A program made the position numbers and the translations under genes. 64,000 nucleotides of DNA from Planctomycetota bacterium. GTDB lineage: Bacteria > Planctomycetota > Phycisphaerae > Phycisphaerales > UBA1924. Position 1 is the stretch's first letter. Every line of letters starts with the position of its first letter. Under the pieces are notes generated by a model. It saw only the letters and a program-made list of their open reading frames with translations, made no database searches and had not been told where the DNA came from. The DNA is taken from assembly GCA_018242605.1 (NCBI GenBank), contig JAFEBP010000004.1:186001-250000 (forward strand), in the 5' to 3' direction. This document shows positions 7,865 through 17,031 of this stretch, in pieces.

Positions 7865-8404
7865 ATGTCGATCGCCCCGTCCACGTACCCCTACTCCCGC
7901 AGCGCAGGCGTCTGCGCCGCCACCGGCCGCGCCTTCGCGCCCGGCGAACGCTATTACGGCACCCTCGTGGAAAACGCCGCCGGAACGCTCGAGCGCCGCG
8001 ACTATTCCAAGGAAGCCTGGGACGCCGGCCAGCGCCCCCACGCCCCCGAGCGCCTCTTCGCCGCGTGGCGGGCCGCCTTCCACGAGCACACGCCCGACAA
8101 GCAGCCCCTCCTGGGCGACGATGAACTCCTCGATCTCTGGGAGCAACTCGCCGCGGCGGACCAGCCCCGCCAGATCGCCTTCCGCTACGTGCTCACCCTC
8201 CTCCTCGCGCGCCGCCGCCTGCTCCGCGTCACCGGTTCCCACCCGCGCCGGGGCGACACCCCCGCCGCGCTCCTCGTCCTCCGCAAGGGCGACGACCAGA
8301 ACCGCCCCTTGGAAGTGATCGATCCATTGCTCGACGAGGCCGCCGTCGCCGAAGTCATCGACCAGCTCGGGCAGGTCCTCCCCGGCACGGACCCCAAGAA
8401 CTGA
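7865..8404 (+). CDS. Conserved hypothetical protein
   Basis: This is a soluble protein of 179 residues with no signal peptide. The N-terminal CAATGRAFAPGERYYGTLVE block looks like a small treble-clef-like module with a single conserved Cys. The rest is acidic and helical. I do not know a function. The gene ends 8 bp before the lipoprotein gene and probably forms an operon with it and the RDD protein. A TACCCT hexamer lies 8 nt before the ATG (7851-7856) and there is no Shine-Dalgarno, which suggests a leaderless start. Confidence 0.65.
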   Translation: MSIAPSTYPYSRSAGVCAATGRAFAPGERYYGTLVENAAGTLERRDYSKEAWDAGQRPHAPERLFAAWRAAFHEHTPDKQPLLGDDELLDLWEQLAAADQPRQIAFRYVLTLLLARRRLLRVTGSHPRRGDTPAALLVLRKGDDQNRPLEVIDPLLDEAAVAEVIDQLGQVLPGTDPKN

Positions 8405-8412
8405 TCCGCACC

Positions 8413-9312
8413 ATGCGCCACGCTCTCGCCTTTCTCGCCTTCGCTCTCGGCGCGGCGCTCCTCCTCGCGGCGTGCGAATCCTCGCCCACCAGCGACGCCC
8501 CGCCCGACCATCCCCCCGCCACGCTCGAAAAAGTTCCCGAGTACGCAGCCGTCGCCTCGCTCTACAACGCCCGCGTCGACGCCCTGGTCCGCCTCCAATC
8601 CCAGGTCTCCGTCGTCATCGAATCCGAAACCAGGGACAAAGGCCGCACCCGCGAGCAGTTGGAAGGCAATCTCATCATCGAGCGCCCGCTCAACGTCGCC
8701 CTCCGTCTCGACAAGGTCGGCCAGCCCGTCGCCCATCTCGGCAGCAACGACCACGCCTACTGGTGGCTCAACCTCGCCGAAGATGAACCCAGCGTCGCCG
8801 TCGGCAGCCACATCAAGGCCACGCCCAAGGACGCCGAAACCTTCGGCCTGCCCGTCCATCCCTTGGAGTTCGTTGAACTCCTCGCCATCACGCCCCTCCC
8901 CGCCGCCGCGCCCGCCTCCAAGACCCCGCCCGTGGCGTGGTCAAAGGACGGCAAATCTCTCCTCGTGACGCTCCCCTCGCGCTGGGGCACGCGCCGCCTC
9001 ACCATCGACCCCGCCACCGCGTACCCCTCGCGCGTCGAGTTGCTCGCCGCGAACGGATCGGTCGCCGCCACCGCCGATCTCTCGCGCTACCAACCCGTGA
9101 ACATCGACACCCGCCCCGGCGCCCCCGCCCGCGTCGCCTCCAACATCTCCCTCACCGTCCCCACCAACAGCACCCGCATGATCCTCGTCCTCGCCGACCC
9201 CAAGTCGCCCGCCAAGGTCCGCGCCAAAGCCTTCGATCTCGTCCCCCTCGTGGAGAACTACAACATCAAGAAGTTCATCGATCTGGACGCCAGGAAGACA
9301 CCCCCGAAATGA
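8413..9312 (+). CDS. Outer-membrane-type lipoprotein, LolA-like fold possible
   Basis: The 299-residue protein has a lipoprotein signal: ~20 hydrophobic residues ending in the lipobox LLAAC, with the acylated Cys at about residue 21 followed by ESSP. The mature part contains NLIIERPLNVALRLDKVGQPV and NDHAYWWLNL, a beta pattern like LolA/LolB-type lipid-binding half-barrels in which an outer-membrane component is scored for coating by hydrophobic strands. The assignment to that fold is by pattern only. It sits between the 179-residue hypothetical gene and the RDD protein, whose ATG overlaps its stop (ATGA at 9309-9312). Confidence 0.6.
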   Translation: MRHALAFLAFALGAALLLAACESSPTSDAPPDHPPATLEKVPEYAAVASLYNARVDALVRLQSQVSVVIESETRDKGRTREQLEGNLIIERPLNVALRLDKVGQPVAHLGSNDHAYWWLNLAEDEPSVAVGSHIKATPKDAETFGLPVHPLEFVELLAITPLPAAAPASKTPPVAWSKDGKSLLVTLPSRWGTRRLTIDPATAYPSRVELLAANGSVAATADLSRYQPVNIDTRPGAPARVASNISLTVPTNSTRMILVLADPKSPAKVRAKAFDLVPLVENYNIKKFIDLDARKTPPK

Positions 9313-10982
9313 CCGCCCTACGACTTCCATTCCTGCTCCTGTGCATCCTCTTCGCCGCCGCGTTGAGCACCGCCGCCCCCGCCTCGATCGACGAGATCGC
9401 CGCCGGCTCGCCCGCCGATGGCCCCGGCGGCGGTCACGCCTGGCTCGTCAGGAGAGAGCCCGCCGGCGGCTCGCTCATCTGGCACCTGCCCCCGCGCACC
9501 TCCGGCGTTTCGCAGGGTCGCGCCCGCATCGCAGCCGATGCTCACTCCATGCCCGTCGCCGCCGCCGCGGTCGGTCAGCGCCTGTACCTCATCTTCGACG
9601 ACAAGCCCATCGCCCCGCCCGCCAAGCCCCGCCAGGTCCTCTCCGTGAGCGCGGTGCCCCTCGACGCGAGCGGCCGCTGGGCCACGCAATCCTCCGGCGA
9701 GTTTGACATCTCTCCCGCGCTCCGTCCCGACGGCGTCGTCCTCGCCGCCACCGGCTCCGCCGGCGCACCCTGGGTCCTCCTCCACGCGCTGCGTGAAGAA
9801 GGCGCGAACCCCAAGCGCCTCACGCTCCTGCGCCTCGACGGCGATGCCTGGCGCGAAATCGCGATCTCCGAGGAGATCCAGAAGATCGCTTCATCCGCAA
9901 CGGTGATCACCGGCTCCAAGATCACCATGCCGCTCAACTGGCGTCTCTTCGCTTCCCCAAAGGGCGTCGGCCTGCTCAAGTCCGATCCCGCCGCCGTTGC
10001 CCCAACCCACGCCCTGGCAGCGTGGACGCTCTCGCTCACCGACGAACCCGGCAACCCGCGCTGGTCGGCTCTGGAACTCCCCGCCGACATCAAGCCCGGC
10101 CCGGGACCCGACGCCCTGGGCGTCTGCGCCGCCGCGGGTCAACTGATCCTCTCCCTCGCCGATTCCGCCAAGGCCGACCTCTGGGCGATTCCCCTCGCCG
10201 GCTCCTCGCACCCCTCCCGCCTGCTCACCAGCATCACCGGCGTCGCGCCGCCCTTCTCGCTCGCGCCCCTCGACGCCGACGGCATCGCCGCACTCTTCTT
10301 CACGCAGAAGGAACCCGCCGCCGAGAAGCAGCAGTTGGAATCTTCCACGCGCATGATCGCGGAGGTCTCGGCGCGCACCGGCCGCACGCTCTACAACGGC
10401 CCGATCATCGGCGTCGCGCCCGTCGGCCCCGCGGACTACAGCGTGCTGGTGGTCATCCTCTTTTCCGCCGTTGCTTCTGTCGTGCTCTTTGTCGCACGCC
10501 CGCCCGCCGCGGGAATCGAAACCCACCTCCCCCCGCGCTACTGCCTCGCGGGCCCCGCCCGCCGCTCGATCGCCACCGCCATCGACGCGAGCGTCGCGCT
10601 CGTGATCGGCGCGGTGGTGTGGGGCGTGCCCGCGCCGATGGTCCTCGCGCTCGACTGGTGGAGCACGCCCGAATCCTGGAACGTCGCCGCGACCGCGCTG
10701 CTCATCGTCGTCGTCGGCTGCTCGATCCTCGAAACCGTCGTGGGCACCACCGTCGGAAAGATCGTCGTGGGCTGCGGCGTCGCCAGCGTCAAGGTCGCTT
10801 CCGAAGCGCCGCTCAACCCCACCATCGGCCAGTCGTTCATCCGCAACCTCCTCAAGTGGTGCGTGCCGCTCGTCGCGTTCATGGGCGTGATCGACCCCAC
10901 CCGCCGCCACCGCGCGGACGAATGGTCCCGCACCGCCGTCATCTGCCCGATCATCGAGGAAGAGACCGACCTGGGCGAGTAA
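9309..10982 (+). CDS. RDD-family membrane protein with large exported N-terminal domain
   Basis: The protein is 557 residues when started at the ATG that overlaps the lipoprotein stop. A longer frame exists but lacks a signal. Residues 1-23 form a signal peptide (LPFLLLCILFAAALSTAAPA). Residues ~24-375 are a beta-rich exported domain. A membrane segment (YSVLVVILFSAVASVVLFVA) leads into an RDD domain: RYCLAGPARRSIATAIDA with the R...D pair, two further hydrophobic segments, GTTVGKIVVG, and RRHRADEWSRT at the end. RDD proteins are of varied and mostly unknown role; some act in ion exchange. Fusion of RDD to a long exported domain is uncommon. Confidence 0.7.
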   Translation: MTALRLPFLLLCILFAAALSTAAPASIDEIAAGSPADGPGGGHAWLVRREPAGGSLIWHLPPRTSGVSQGRARIAADAHSMPVAAAAVGQRLYLIFDDKPIAPPAKPRQVLSVSAVPLDASGRWATQSSGEFDISPALRPDGVVLAATGSAGAPWVLLHALREEGANPKRLTLLRLDGDAWREIAISEEIQKIASSATVITGSKITMPLNWRLFASPKGVGLLKSDPAAVAPTHALAAWTLSLTDEPGNPRWSALELPADIKPGPGPDALGVCAAAGQLILSLADSAKADLWAIPLAGSSHPSRLLTSITGVAPPFSLAPLDADGIAALFFTQKEPAAEKQQLESSTRMIAEVSARTGRTLYNGPIIGVAPVGPADYSVLVVILFSAVASVVLFVARPPAAGIETHLPPRYCLAGPARRSIATAIDASVALVIGAVVWGVPAPMVLALDWWSTPESWNVAATALLIVVVGCSILETVVGTTVGKIVVGCGVASVKVASEAPLNPTIGQSFIRNLLKWCVPLVAFMGVIDPTRRHRADEWSRTAVICPIIEEETDLGE

Positions 10983-11089
10983 CCGCCCGCACCGGTGGCC
11001 CACGCCCGCATAACCCACACCAGCGCCGAACCATGAACCCTGATTCCCGCACCCGAACCTGTGATCGTGCCGATCCGTACACCGGATAA

Positions 11090-11105
11090 GCCCGTCTAGA
11101 CGGGC
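11090..11105. promoter_or_regulatory. 16-bp perfect palindrome upstream of glmS
   Basis: GCCCGTCTAGACGGGC is a perfect dyad about 140 bp before the glmS start, in the only non-coding gap (10983-11241) between the RDD gene and glmS. With no loop and no T-run it is a better candidate for a protein-binding operator than for a terminator. No -10/-35 pair was convincingly placed next to it. Confidence 0.35.
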
Positions 11106-11241
11106 CGTTCTCGGACCCCGCTCGTACACTTGCACGGCCCAAACCGCCCGCTAGAGTGTCCCCGCGGCGTGCCCGCCAGCCGGAATCTCCCGCGTTTCGT
11201 CCCCCTCTCCCGCCGCAAGCGGTACCAACGGACTCACGACC

Positions 11242-13083
11242 ATGTGTGGAATCGTCGCGTATGTCGGCAACAAACCCTGCCAGTCCCTCCTCCTCGAAGG
11301 CCTCAAGCGCCTCGAGTACCGCGGCTACGACTCCGCCGGCATCGCCGTGATCCAGGACGGCAAGCTCAACATCTGCAAGAGCGTCGGCCGCGTCGCCAAC
11401 CTCGAGGACAAGCTCGAATCGATCGGCAACTTCTCCGGAAAGATCGGGCTCTGCCACACCCGCTGGGCCACCCACGGCGGCGTCACCGACGCCAACGCCC
11501 ACCCGCACGTGGACGACCGCAACGGCATCGCCATCATCCACAACGGCATCATCGAGAACTACGCCGCCCTCAAGACCTACCTCGAGGAAAAGGGCCACGT
11601 CTTCCGCAGCCAGACCGACACCGAGGTGCTCGCCATGCTCATCGGCGAGCTCTACTGCCCCGCCGAAGGCATCGACCTGGAGAAGGCCGTGCAGGCCGCG
11701 CTCCGCGAAGTCACCGGCGCGTACGCCATCGCCGTCATCTGCGAGCACGAGCCCGACACGCTCGTCGTCGCCCGCAAGGGCAGCCCGCTCATCGTGGGCA
11801 TCGGCGCCGATGAGTACATCGTCGCCTCCGACGCCGCCGCGATCGTCGCCCACACCACCCGCGCCATCACGCTCGACGACTACAACGTCGTCAAGATCAC
11901 CACCGCCGGCTTCCGCACCAGCACCATCCACGACGTGCCCGTGACGCCGCGGATCGAGCAGTTGGAGCTGGAACTGCAGGAGATCGAACTGGGCGGGTTC
12001 TCCCACTTCATGCAGAAGGAGATCCACGAGCAGCCCAAGGCACTGCGCAACTGCCTGCGCGGCCGCACCGACGTGCGCGACGGCCGCGTCATCCTCGGCG
12101 GCCTGGGCGACCACGCCAAGGAGCTCACCAAGCTCCGCCACGTGGTGCTCACCGCCCAGGGCACCGCGCTGCACGCCGCGATGATCGGCGAGTACATGAT
12201 CGAGGACCTGGCCAAGATCCCCGCCATCGCCGAGTACGCCAGCGAGTTCCGCTACCGCAACCCCATCATCGAGGACGGCACCGTCGTCATCGCCGTGTCG
12301 CAGAGCGGCGAAACCGCCGACACCCTCGCCGCGCTCATCGAGGCCAAGGAACGCGGCGCGCTCTCCCTGGGCGTGATCAACTCCGTGGGATCGTCGATCT
12401 CGCGTCTCACCGACGCGGGCGTCTACCTGCGCGTGGGCCCCGAGATCGGAGTTGCCAGCACGAAGGCCTTCACCGGACAGGTCGCCGTGCTCACCCTCAT
12501 CACGCTCTTCCTCGCACGCCGCCGCTACATGTCGGCCGACACCTGCGCCGAGTACCTCAAGGCGCTCGAGACCGTGCCCGACAAGATCGATCAGATCCTC
12601 ACCCAGAACGACCGCATCCGCCGCGTCACCGAGAAGTACGTCGACCGCGAGAACTGGCTCTTCCTCGGCCGCGGGTACAACTACCCCACCGCCCTCGAGG
12701 GCGCGCTCAAGCTCAAGGAAATCTCCTACATCCACGCCGAGGGCATGCCCGCCGCGGAAATGAAGCACGGCCCCATCGCCCTCATCAACGAGGGAATGCC
12801 CGCCGTCTTCCTCGCCAACCGCGGACGCCAGTACGAGAAGGTGATGTCCAACATCCAGGAAGTCCGCGCCCGAGGCGGCCACGTCATCGCCGTCGCCACC
12901 GAGGGCGATGAGGAAATCAAGCGCTACGCCCACGACGTGCTCTACGTCCCCGACATCCCCGAGCCGCTGAGCCCGATGCTCACCGTGGTCCCGCTTCAGT
13001 TGATGGCCTACCACGCCGCCGTGCTCCGGGGCCACGACGTCGACAAGCCTCGCAACCTCGCCAAGAGCGTCACGGTGGAATAA
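11242..13083 (+). CDS. glmS: Glutamine--fructose-6-phosphate aminotransferase (isomerizing)
   Basis: The enzyme makes glucosamine-6-phosphate from fructose-6-phosphate and glutamine, the entry to amino-sugar and cell-wall precursor synthesis in the cytoplasm. The 613-residue length is typical. The catalytic nucleophile is Cys2 after Met removal (MCGIVAYVGN), and the glutaminase domain has LEYRGYDSAGIAV, CHTRWATHG and NGIIENY. Two SIS isomerase domains follow, with TAQGTALHAAMIGEYMIEDL, SQSGETADTLAAL and the C-terminal EGMPAAEMKHGPIALI and the end motif RNLAKSVTVE. The Cys of the usual CGTS SIS motif reads Q-G-T-A here. It converges with the next operon, stop to stop within 4 bp. No glmS ribozyme was seen upstream. 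Confidence 0.97.
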   Translation: MCGIVAYVGNKPCQSLLLEGLKRLEYRGYDSAGIAVIQDGKLNICKSVGRVANLEDKLESIGNFSGKIGLCHTRWATHGGVTDANAHPHVDDRNGIAIIHNGIIENYAALKTYLEEKGHVFRSQTDTEVLAMLIGELYCPAEGIDLEKAVQAALREVTGAYAIAVICEHEPDTLVVARKGSPLIVGIGADEYIVASDAAAIVAHTTRAITLDDYNVVKITTAGFRTSTIHDVPVTPRIEQLELELQEIELGGFSHFMQKEIHEQPKALRNCLRGRTDVRDGRVILGGLGDHAKELTKLRHVVLTAQGTALHAAMIGEYMIEDLAKIPAIAEYASEFRYRNPIIEDGTVVIAVSQSGETADTLAALIEAKERGALSLGVINSVGSSISRLTDAGVYLRVGPEIGVASTKAFTGQVAVLTLITLFLARRRYMSADTCAEYLKALETVPDKIDQILTQNDRIRRVTEKYVDRENWLFLGRGYNYPTALEGALKLKEISYIHAEGMPAAEMKHGPIALINEGMPAVFLANRGRQYEKVMSNIQEVRARGGHVIAVATEGDEEIKRYAHDVLYVPDIPEPLSPMLTVVPLQLMAYHAAVLRGHDVDKPRNLAKSVTVE

Positions 13084-13087
13084 GAGA

Positions 13088-14401
13088 TTACTTGCCGATC
13101 GCCATCTTGACGATCTCGAGCCGATCCTTGGAATCCCGCACCGGACCTACGAGCAGATACGTGATCGGCTTGGTGTCCAGTCGCGTCGCGACGTACGGCT
13201 GCGGCAGCACCCGCGCCGCCGGCGCCTCGCCGTTCCACGACCCCGGCCACCCGTCCTTGGGCCGCGGCAGGAACACCAGCCCCTTCGGGGCCGCGCAGAA
13301 GTAACTGTCGCCGCTCACGTCCGGTCCCATCGCCGCGACCATCGAATCGTCCGCGAGCGGTTCGATCGCGCCGGTGTGCCAGTTGAACCTGCACACCCGG
13401 CACCGCCGAGGCTCGAAGCAGGTGAGAATGTCCGCGTCGCCCACCGGCTCGCCCGTGGGGATCCGGATCGGCGCGGGCGCGGTCGACGCCATCTGCTGCG
13501 CCAGCATCACGTCGGTGTCGCCGCTGATCCGCCACGACTGCCGCGTGTCCGCGAGCCGCGGCGACGACGGATCGTGACGATCAATCCGAATCGCTTCGAG
13601 ATCAAGTCCCGATTTGGACGTGTGGAACGCGTAGACCATCTCCCCGCCGGCGACCGCGATCGGGTAGGCATACGTGCCGCCCATCGGATCCTTGATGGAC
13701 TCTTCGCCCTGCTGGGACCGCATCACCAGCACCGCCGCTCCGCTGTTGGTCGCCCGGCGCGTAAAGACCAGATCACCCTGCGCCGTGAGCACGCCGTGAG
13801 CGTTCACATCAGCGCTCCGCACCAGCCACGAAACCTCGCCGCCCAGCCACGTGACCTTGCCGATCCATCGCGAACCGTCCGGGCGGGCGTGCTCGATGAG
13901 AAAGCCGGTGCCGTCGGCCGAGCGCCCCAGCATCGCGCCTCCGGGAATGCTGCTCGACGCGAGCCGCTTCGCGGGCGGCTTGTCGATCGCGTAGATGACG
14001 ATCCGAACGCCCAGCGCCTCCTGAGCACCGCTCTCGGCGAGAATCGTCGGCCACGTCGGTGGCTCGCCTTCCTGCATCGCGAGGAACCGACCGTCCGGCG
14101 ACACAACCGGAAGCGCCTGACCGTCGTACCCGAGCATGCCGACCGGCAGCACTTCGACCGCGACGTTGGTCGCGAGCGTGGGCCGGTTGCCGGGAGTCGC
14201 GATCGGCCCGGGCGGAAGCTCGGCTTTCGCGCCGGTCTCGGCGGGCTTCGCAGCGGCGCTTTGCTTCTGGTTCTGCTGCTGGCTCTGGGGCTTGACGGGC
14301 ACACCCTGAAGGGTGCTGCTGCGCTCTGTGATGCAGCCGCCCAGCGCGAGCGACATCGCAACGGCGGACACCAGTTTCTTGACGGCTGTTTCTCGCTTCA
14401 C
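13088..14401 (-). CDS. Lipoprotein with beta-propeller-like domain, last gene of the T2SS operon
   Basis: Started at the GTG (14399-14401), 20 bp after the gspD stop and preceded by GGAG, this is a 437-residue protein. A short signal ends in the lipobox ALGGC (Cys about residue 20), then a Gln/Lys/Ala linker (~residues 28-55). The rest is a series of beta blades, with VVSPDGRFLAMQEGEPPTWP typical of TolB/WD40-like propellers. A C-R-V-C pair (RRCRVCRFNWHTG) lies in the middle. A role as an outer-membrane partner of the secretin (a pilotin-like or accessory lipoprotein) is inferred from position alone. The long frame that runs upstream through gspD is a shadow. Confidence 0.65.
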   Translation of the reverse strand: MKRETAVKKLVSAVAMSLALGGCITERSSTLQGVPVKPQSQQQNQKQSAAAKPAETGAKAELPPGPIATPGNRPTLATNVAVEVLPVGMLGYDGQALPVVSPDGRFLAMQEGEPPTWPTILAESGAQEALGVRIVIYAIDKPPAKRLASSSIPGGAMLGRSADGTGFLIEHARPDGSRWIGKVTWLGGEVSWLVRSADVNAHGVLTAQGDLVFTRRATNSGAAVLVMRSQQGEESIKDPMGGTYAYPIAVAGGEMVYAFHTSKSGLDLEAIRIDRHDPSSPRLADTRQSWRISGDTDVMLAQQMASTAPAPIRIPTGEPVGDADILTCFEPRRCRVCRFNWHTGAIEPLADDSMVAAMGPDVSGDSYFCAAPKGLVFLPRPKDGWPGSWNGEAPAARVLPQPYVATRLDTKPITYLLVGPVRDSKDRLEIVKMAIGK

Positions 14402-14421
14402 GGCGTGATGCTCCCGCGCGT

Positions 14422-16953
14422 TTACTTGGGCTGCTGGACTTGCGCCGGCGGGGTCGTCGGCGCCGCCGCGGGCTTCTGGTTGCTCTCGGTGGGCCCGGCG
14501 CCGGGGCCCTTGTCGACTTTCAGCCGCTCCTTGAGCAGATCGAGCCGCTGGTTGTACGGCGTGCTCATCTCCTCGTTCTCGCCGGTGTTGTTGACGACCA
14601 CGGGCGTGATGAACACGAGCAGTTCGCTGTTCGTCTTGGCGGTCTCCTTGCTCGTGAAGAGCATGCCCAGGAGCGGGATGTCGCCCAGCAGCGGGATCTT
14701 GCGGGTGATGTCGGTGTCGTCCTGACGCATGATGCCCGATATCACGATCGTCTGGCGGTTCTTGATGATGAGCTGCGTGGTGGTCTCGCGGCGGTTGATG
14801 ATGAACCCGCCGAAGAGCGTCTGGCCCTGGACGATCGAAGAGAGCTCGACGTTGACGCGCAGATCGACATCGCCGTTGACGGTGATGCGCGGGCGTGCTG
14901 ACAAGCGCAGACCGACGGCCTTGTAGTCGAACGTCTGGTTCTGGGTGCCGGTGTCGGTGTTCTGAGAGTTGGAGATGAAGGGCACGTCCTGGCCGTCGAA
15001 GAACGTGGCTTCCTGGTTGTCGCTCGTGAACACCTTGGGCTCGCTCAGCAGGCTCACGCCGGTCTTCTCGGCCAATGCCTGGAGCACGAAGTTGATGTTC
15101 ATGTTGCTCTGCAGCACCGAAGTGGTGAAGAGCGAATCCGCGAACTGAGTCTGCGAACCCTGGAAGGCGTTGTTGAGACCGATGGCGTTCTCCGGGTTCG
15201 TCAGGTTGATCGCCTGGTTGCTCCATCGCAGGCCCAGCGCGGTGGAGTCGTCGGTGGATACCGCGGCGAGCGTCGCGGCGATCAGCACCTGTCGGCCGGG
15301 GCGGTCGAGCTGATCGACCATGTCGAGGATCGCCTGGCGGTACTCGGGAGGCGACACCACCAGCAGCGAGTTCTGACGCCACACCGGCACGATGCGGATC
15401 TGGCCGATGAGATTGCTGGCGGAGCGGCGGTCGGTGGGAGTGCGCGAGCGGGACCACCAGAATGAGAGCGCGGCGGCGCTGGTCCCGGTGTCCTGCGCCG
15501 CGCTGGTATCGGTGCCCGAGGTGGAGTTGGTGTTCGCGAAGGGGCTGGCGTTGGCCTGCGTCGTGGTGAGGCCGCTCTCGGCGCGGCGGACGGTGGCGGT
15601 GGTGCCGTCCTGGGCGAGCAGGGCATTGAGCTGCTCGGCGAGGTCCTCGGCGTTGGCGTGCTTGAGCTCGATCACGGCCGGCAGTCCGGCGGTTTGCGGC
15701 TGATCGAGTTGCTCGATGATCTTGTCGATGACGCCGATGTTGTCCGGGCTCTTGGCGACCACGACGAGGCGGCCCGCGTCGGGAACGGCCTGGAAGGAGA
15801 ACTGGCCCGCGAGACGGCCGACGCCTTGCGATGTGCCTGTGGTCCCCTGCTGTCCGCCTTGACCGCCCTGCTGGCCGCCCTGCGTGGCGCCGCGACCGGC
15901 GGTGGCGCTGCCGCGGCCGAACAAGCCTTCAAGAAGCGAGGCGACCTTGACGGGGTCGCTGTGCTTGAGGTCGTAGACCTTCGGCACAACGGTTTCGAGG
16001 GGCAGTGGCTTGTCCCATTGGTCCTCGATCTGGGCCTTGATCTGCATGAGCACCGCGGGGTCGGCGACGACGGTGACCGAGTTCTGCTGCGTGTTCGCGC
16101 TCACGCGCAGCTCGTCGCTGCTGGCGGTGGCGGCGTCCTGCTGTCCCTGGCCGGGGAATCGGAACATCGGGCCGCCCTGGTTGCGGTTCTGCTGGTTGTT
16201 CTGGTTGCGGCGGTTGTTGGCGGCTCCGCTCGTGGAGGACGCGCCGGTTCCGAAGAGCTCTTCGATGTTGCTCTTGATGAGTTCGGCGTCGGCGAAGCGC
16301 AGGCGGAACGTCTCGGTCTGCAGAGCGCCGGCGGCGGGACGGTCGAGCGAGGTGATCAGCTTCTCCATGCGCTGGAGGAAGGCGATGTTGCCGACGATGG
16401 CGACCTGATTGGACTCTTCATCGACCGAGAGTTTGCCGTAGTCCGGCACCTTGTCCTTGAGAGCCTCGTTGAGGCTCTTGGCCGTGGAGTGCTTGAGCGA
16501 GAAGACCTTCTCCGCGATGGAGCCCAGATCCTGGCGCGTGAGCACGGATTCGGTGGGGCCGATGACCGGGACGGTCTGCTTGGGCAGGTCGGAGATGTCG
16601 CGGAGCGTGATGGTGGATTCGTTCTCGATGACCGCGACGCCGTTCTGGAGCAGCGCCATGTACACCAGATCGAGCGCTTGCTCGCGCGGGATGGGCTTGT
16701 CGTTGATGACGGTGACCTTGCGGCTCATCACGTCCTGCATCGGCATCACGACCTTGCCGGTGGACTCGACGATGAAGGGCACGATCTGCTCGACCGTGAA
16801 CTGCTTGAAGGCGAGCACGGTGGGCCCGCCGACGATGGCGCGGCGACCGTTGACGGGCTGGGGCGCCGGGGCGGCCGGGTCGGCGGGTTGGCCGATGGCG
16901 GCGCCGGCGGCGACGACAAGCGCTAGGGCAGAGATGAGTCTGGACTTGTTCAT
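14422..16953 (-). CDS. gspD: Type II secretion system secretin GspD
   Basis: It forms the outer-membrane channel of the T2SS. The protein is 843 residues with a signal peptide (LISALALVVAAGAAIG), an N0 domain (~43-115, FKQFTVEQIVPFIVESTGKV), then repeated N1-N3 ring domains (LKHSTAKSLNEALKDKVPDYG; ELIKSNIEELFG; LKHSDPVKVASLLEGLFG; LKHANAEDLAEQLNALLAQD). The secretin core is C-terminal (VPFISNSQNTDTG, VGLRLSARPRITVNGDVDL, and the signature IPLLGDIPLLGMLFTSKE). Asn/Gln- and Gly-rich linkers interrupt the N domains (RRNQNNQQNRNQGG; GGQQGGQGGQQG), longer than usual. The end is Pro/Gln-rich. Confidence 0.93.
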   Translation of the reverse strand: MNKSRLISALALVVAAGAAIGQPADPAAPAPQPVNGRRAIVGGPTVLAFKQFTVEQIVPFIVESTGKVVMPMQDVMSRKVTVINDKPIPREQALDLVYMALLQNGVAVIENESTITLRDISDLPKQTVPVIGPTESVLTRQDLGSIAEKVFSLKHSTAKSLNEALKDKVPDYGKLSVDEESNQVAIVGNIAFLQRMEKLITSLDRPAAGALQTETFRLRFADAELIKSNIEELFGTGASSTSGAANNRRNQNNQQNRNQGGPMFRFPGQGQQDAATASSDELRVSANTQQNSVTVVADPAVLMQIKAQIEDQWDKPLPLETVVPKVYDLKHSDPVKVASLLEGLFGRGSATAGRGATQGGQQGGQGGQQGTTGTSQGVGRLAGQFSFQAVPDAGRLVVVAKSPDNIGVIDKIIEQLDQPQTAGLPAVIELKHANAEDLAEQLNALLAQDGTTATVRRAESGLTTTQANASPFANTNSTSGTDTSAAQDTGTSAAALSFWWSRSRTPTDRRSASNLIGQIRIVPVWRQNSLLVVSPPEYRQAILDMVDQLDRPGRQVLIAATLAAVSTDDSTALGLRWSNQAINLTNPENAIGLNNAFQGSQTQFADSLFTTSVLQSNMNINFVLQALAEKTGVSLLSEPKVFTSDNQEATFFDGQDVPFISNSQNTDTGTQNQTFDYKAVGLRLSARPRITVNGDVDLRVNVELSSIVQGQTLFGGFIINRRETTTQLIIKNRQTIVISGIMRQDDTDITRKIPLLGDIPLLGMLFTSKETAKTNSELLVFITPVVVNNTGENEEMSTPYNQRLDLLKERLKVDKGPGAGPTESNQKPAAAPTTPPAQVQQPK

Positions 16954-17031
16954 GCGTGTGTGCCTGCGGCGTGTTCTAGAGTGTCTCGATGCGCTTGTGT
17001 TGGGAACCCCGTCGAAAGTGTCGTGTGTGAT

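Noticed and set aside
10983..11241. glmS ribozyme upstream of glmS
   Set aside because: No ribozyme core sequence or pairing pattern was visible; only a short palindrome and unstructured GC-rich DNA.
10951..13035. 694-residue minus-strand frame across glmS
   Set aside because: Asp/Gly/Val-rich shadow of glmS, which has full motif support on the plus strand.
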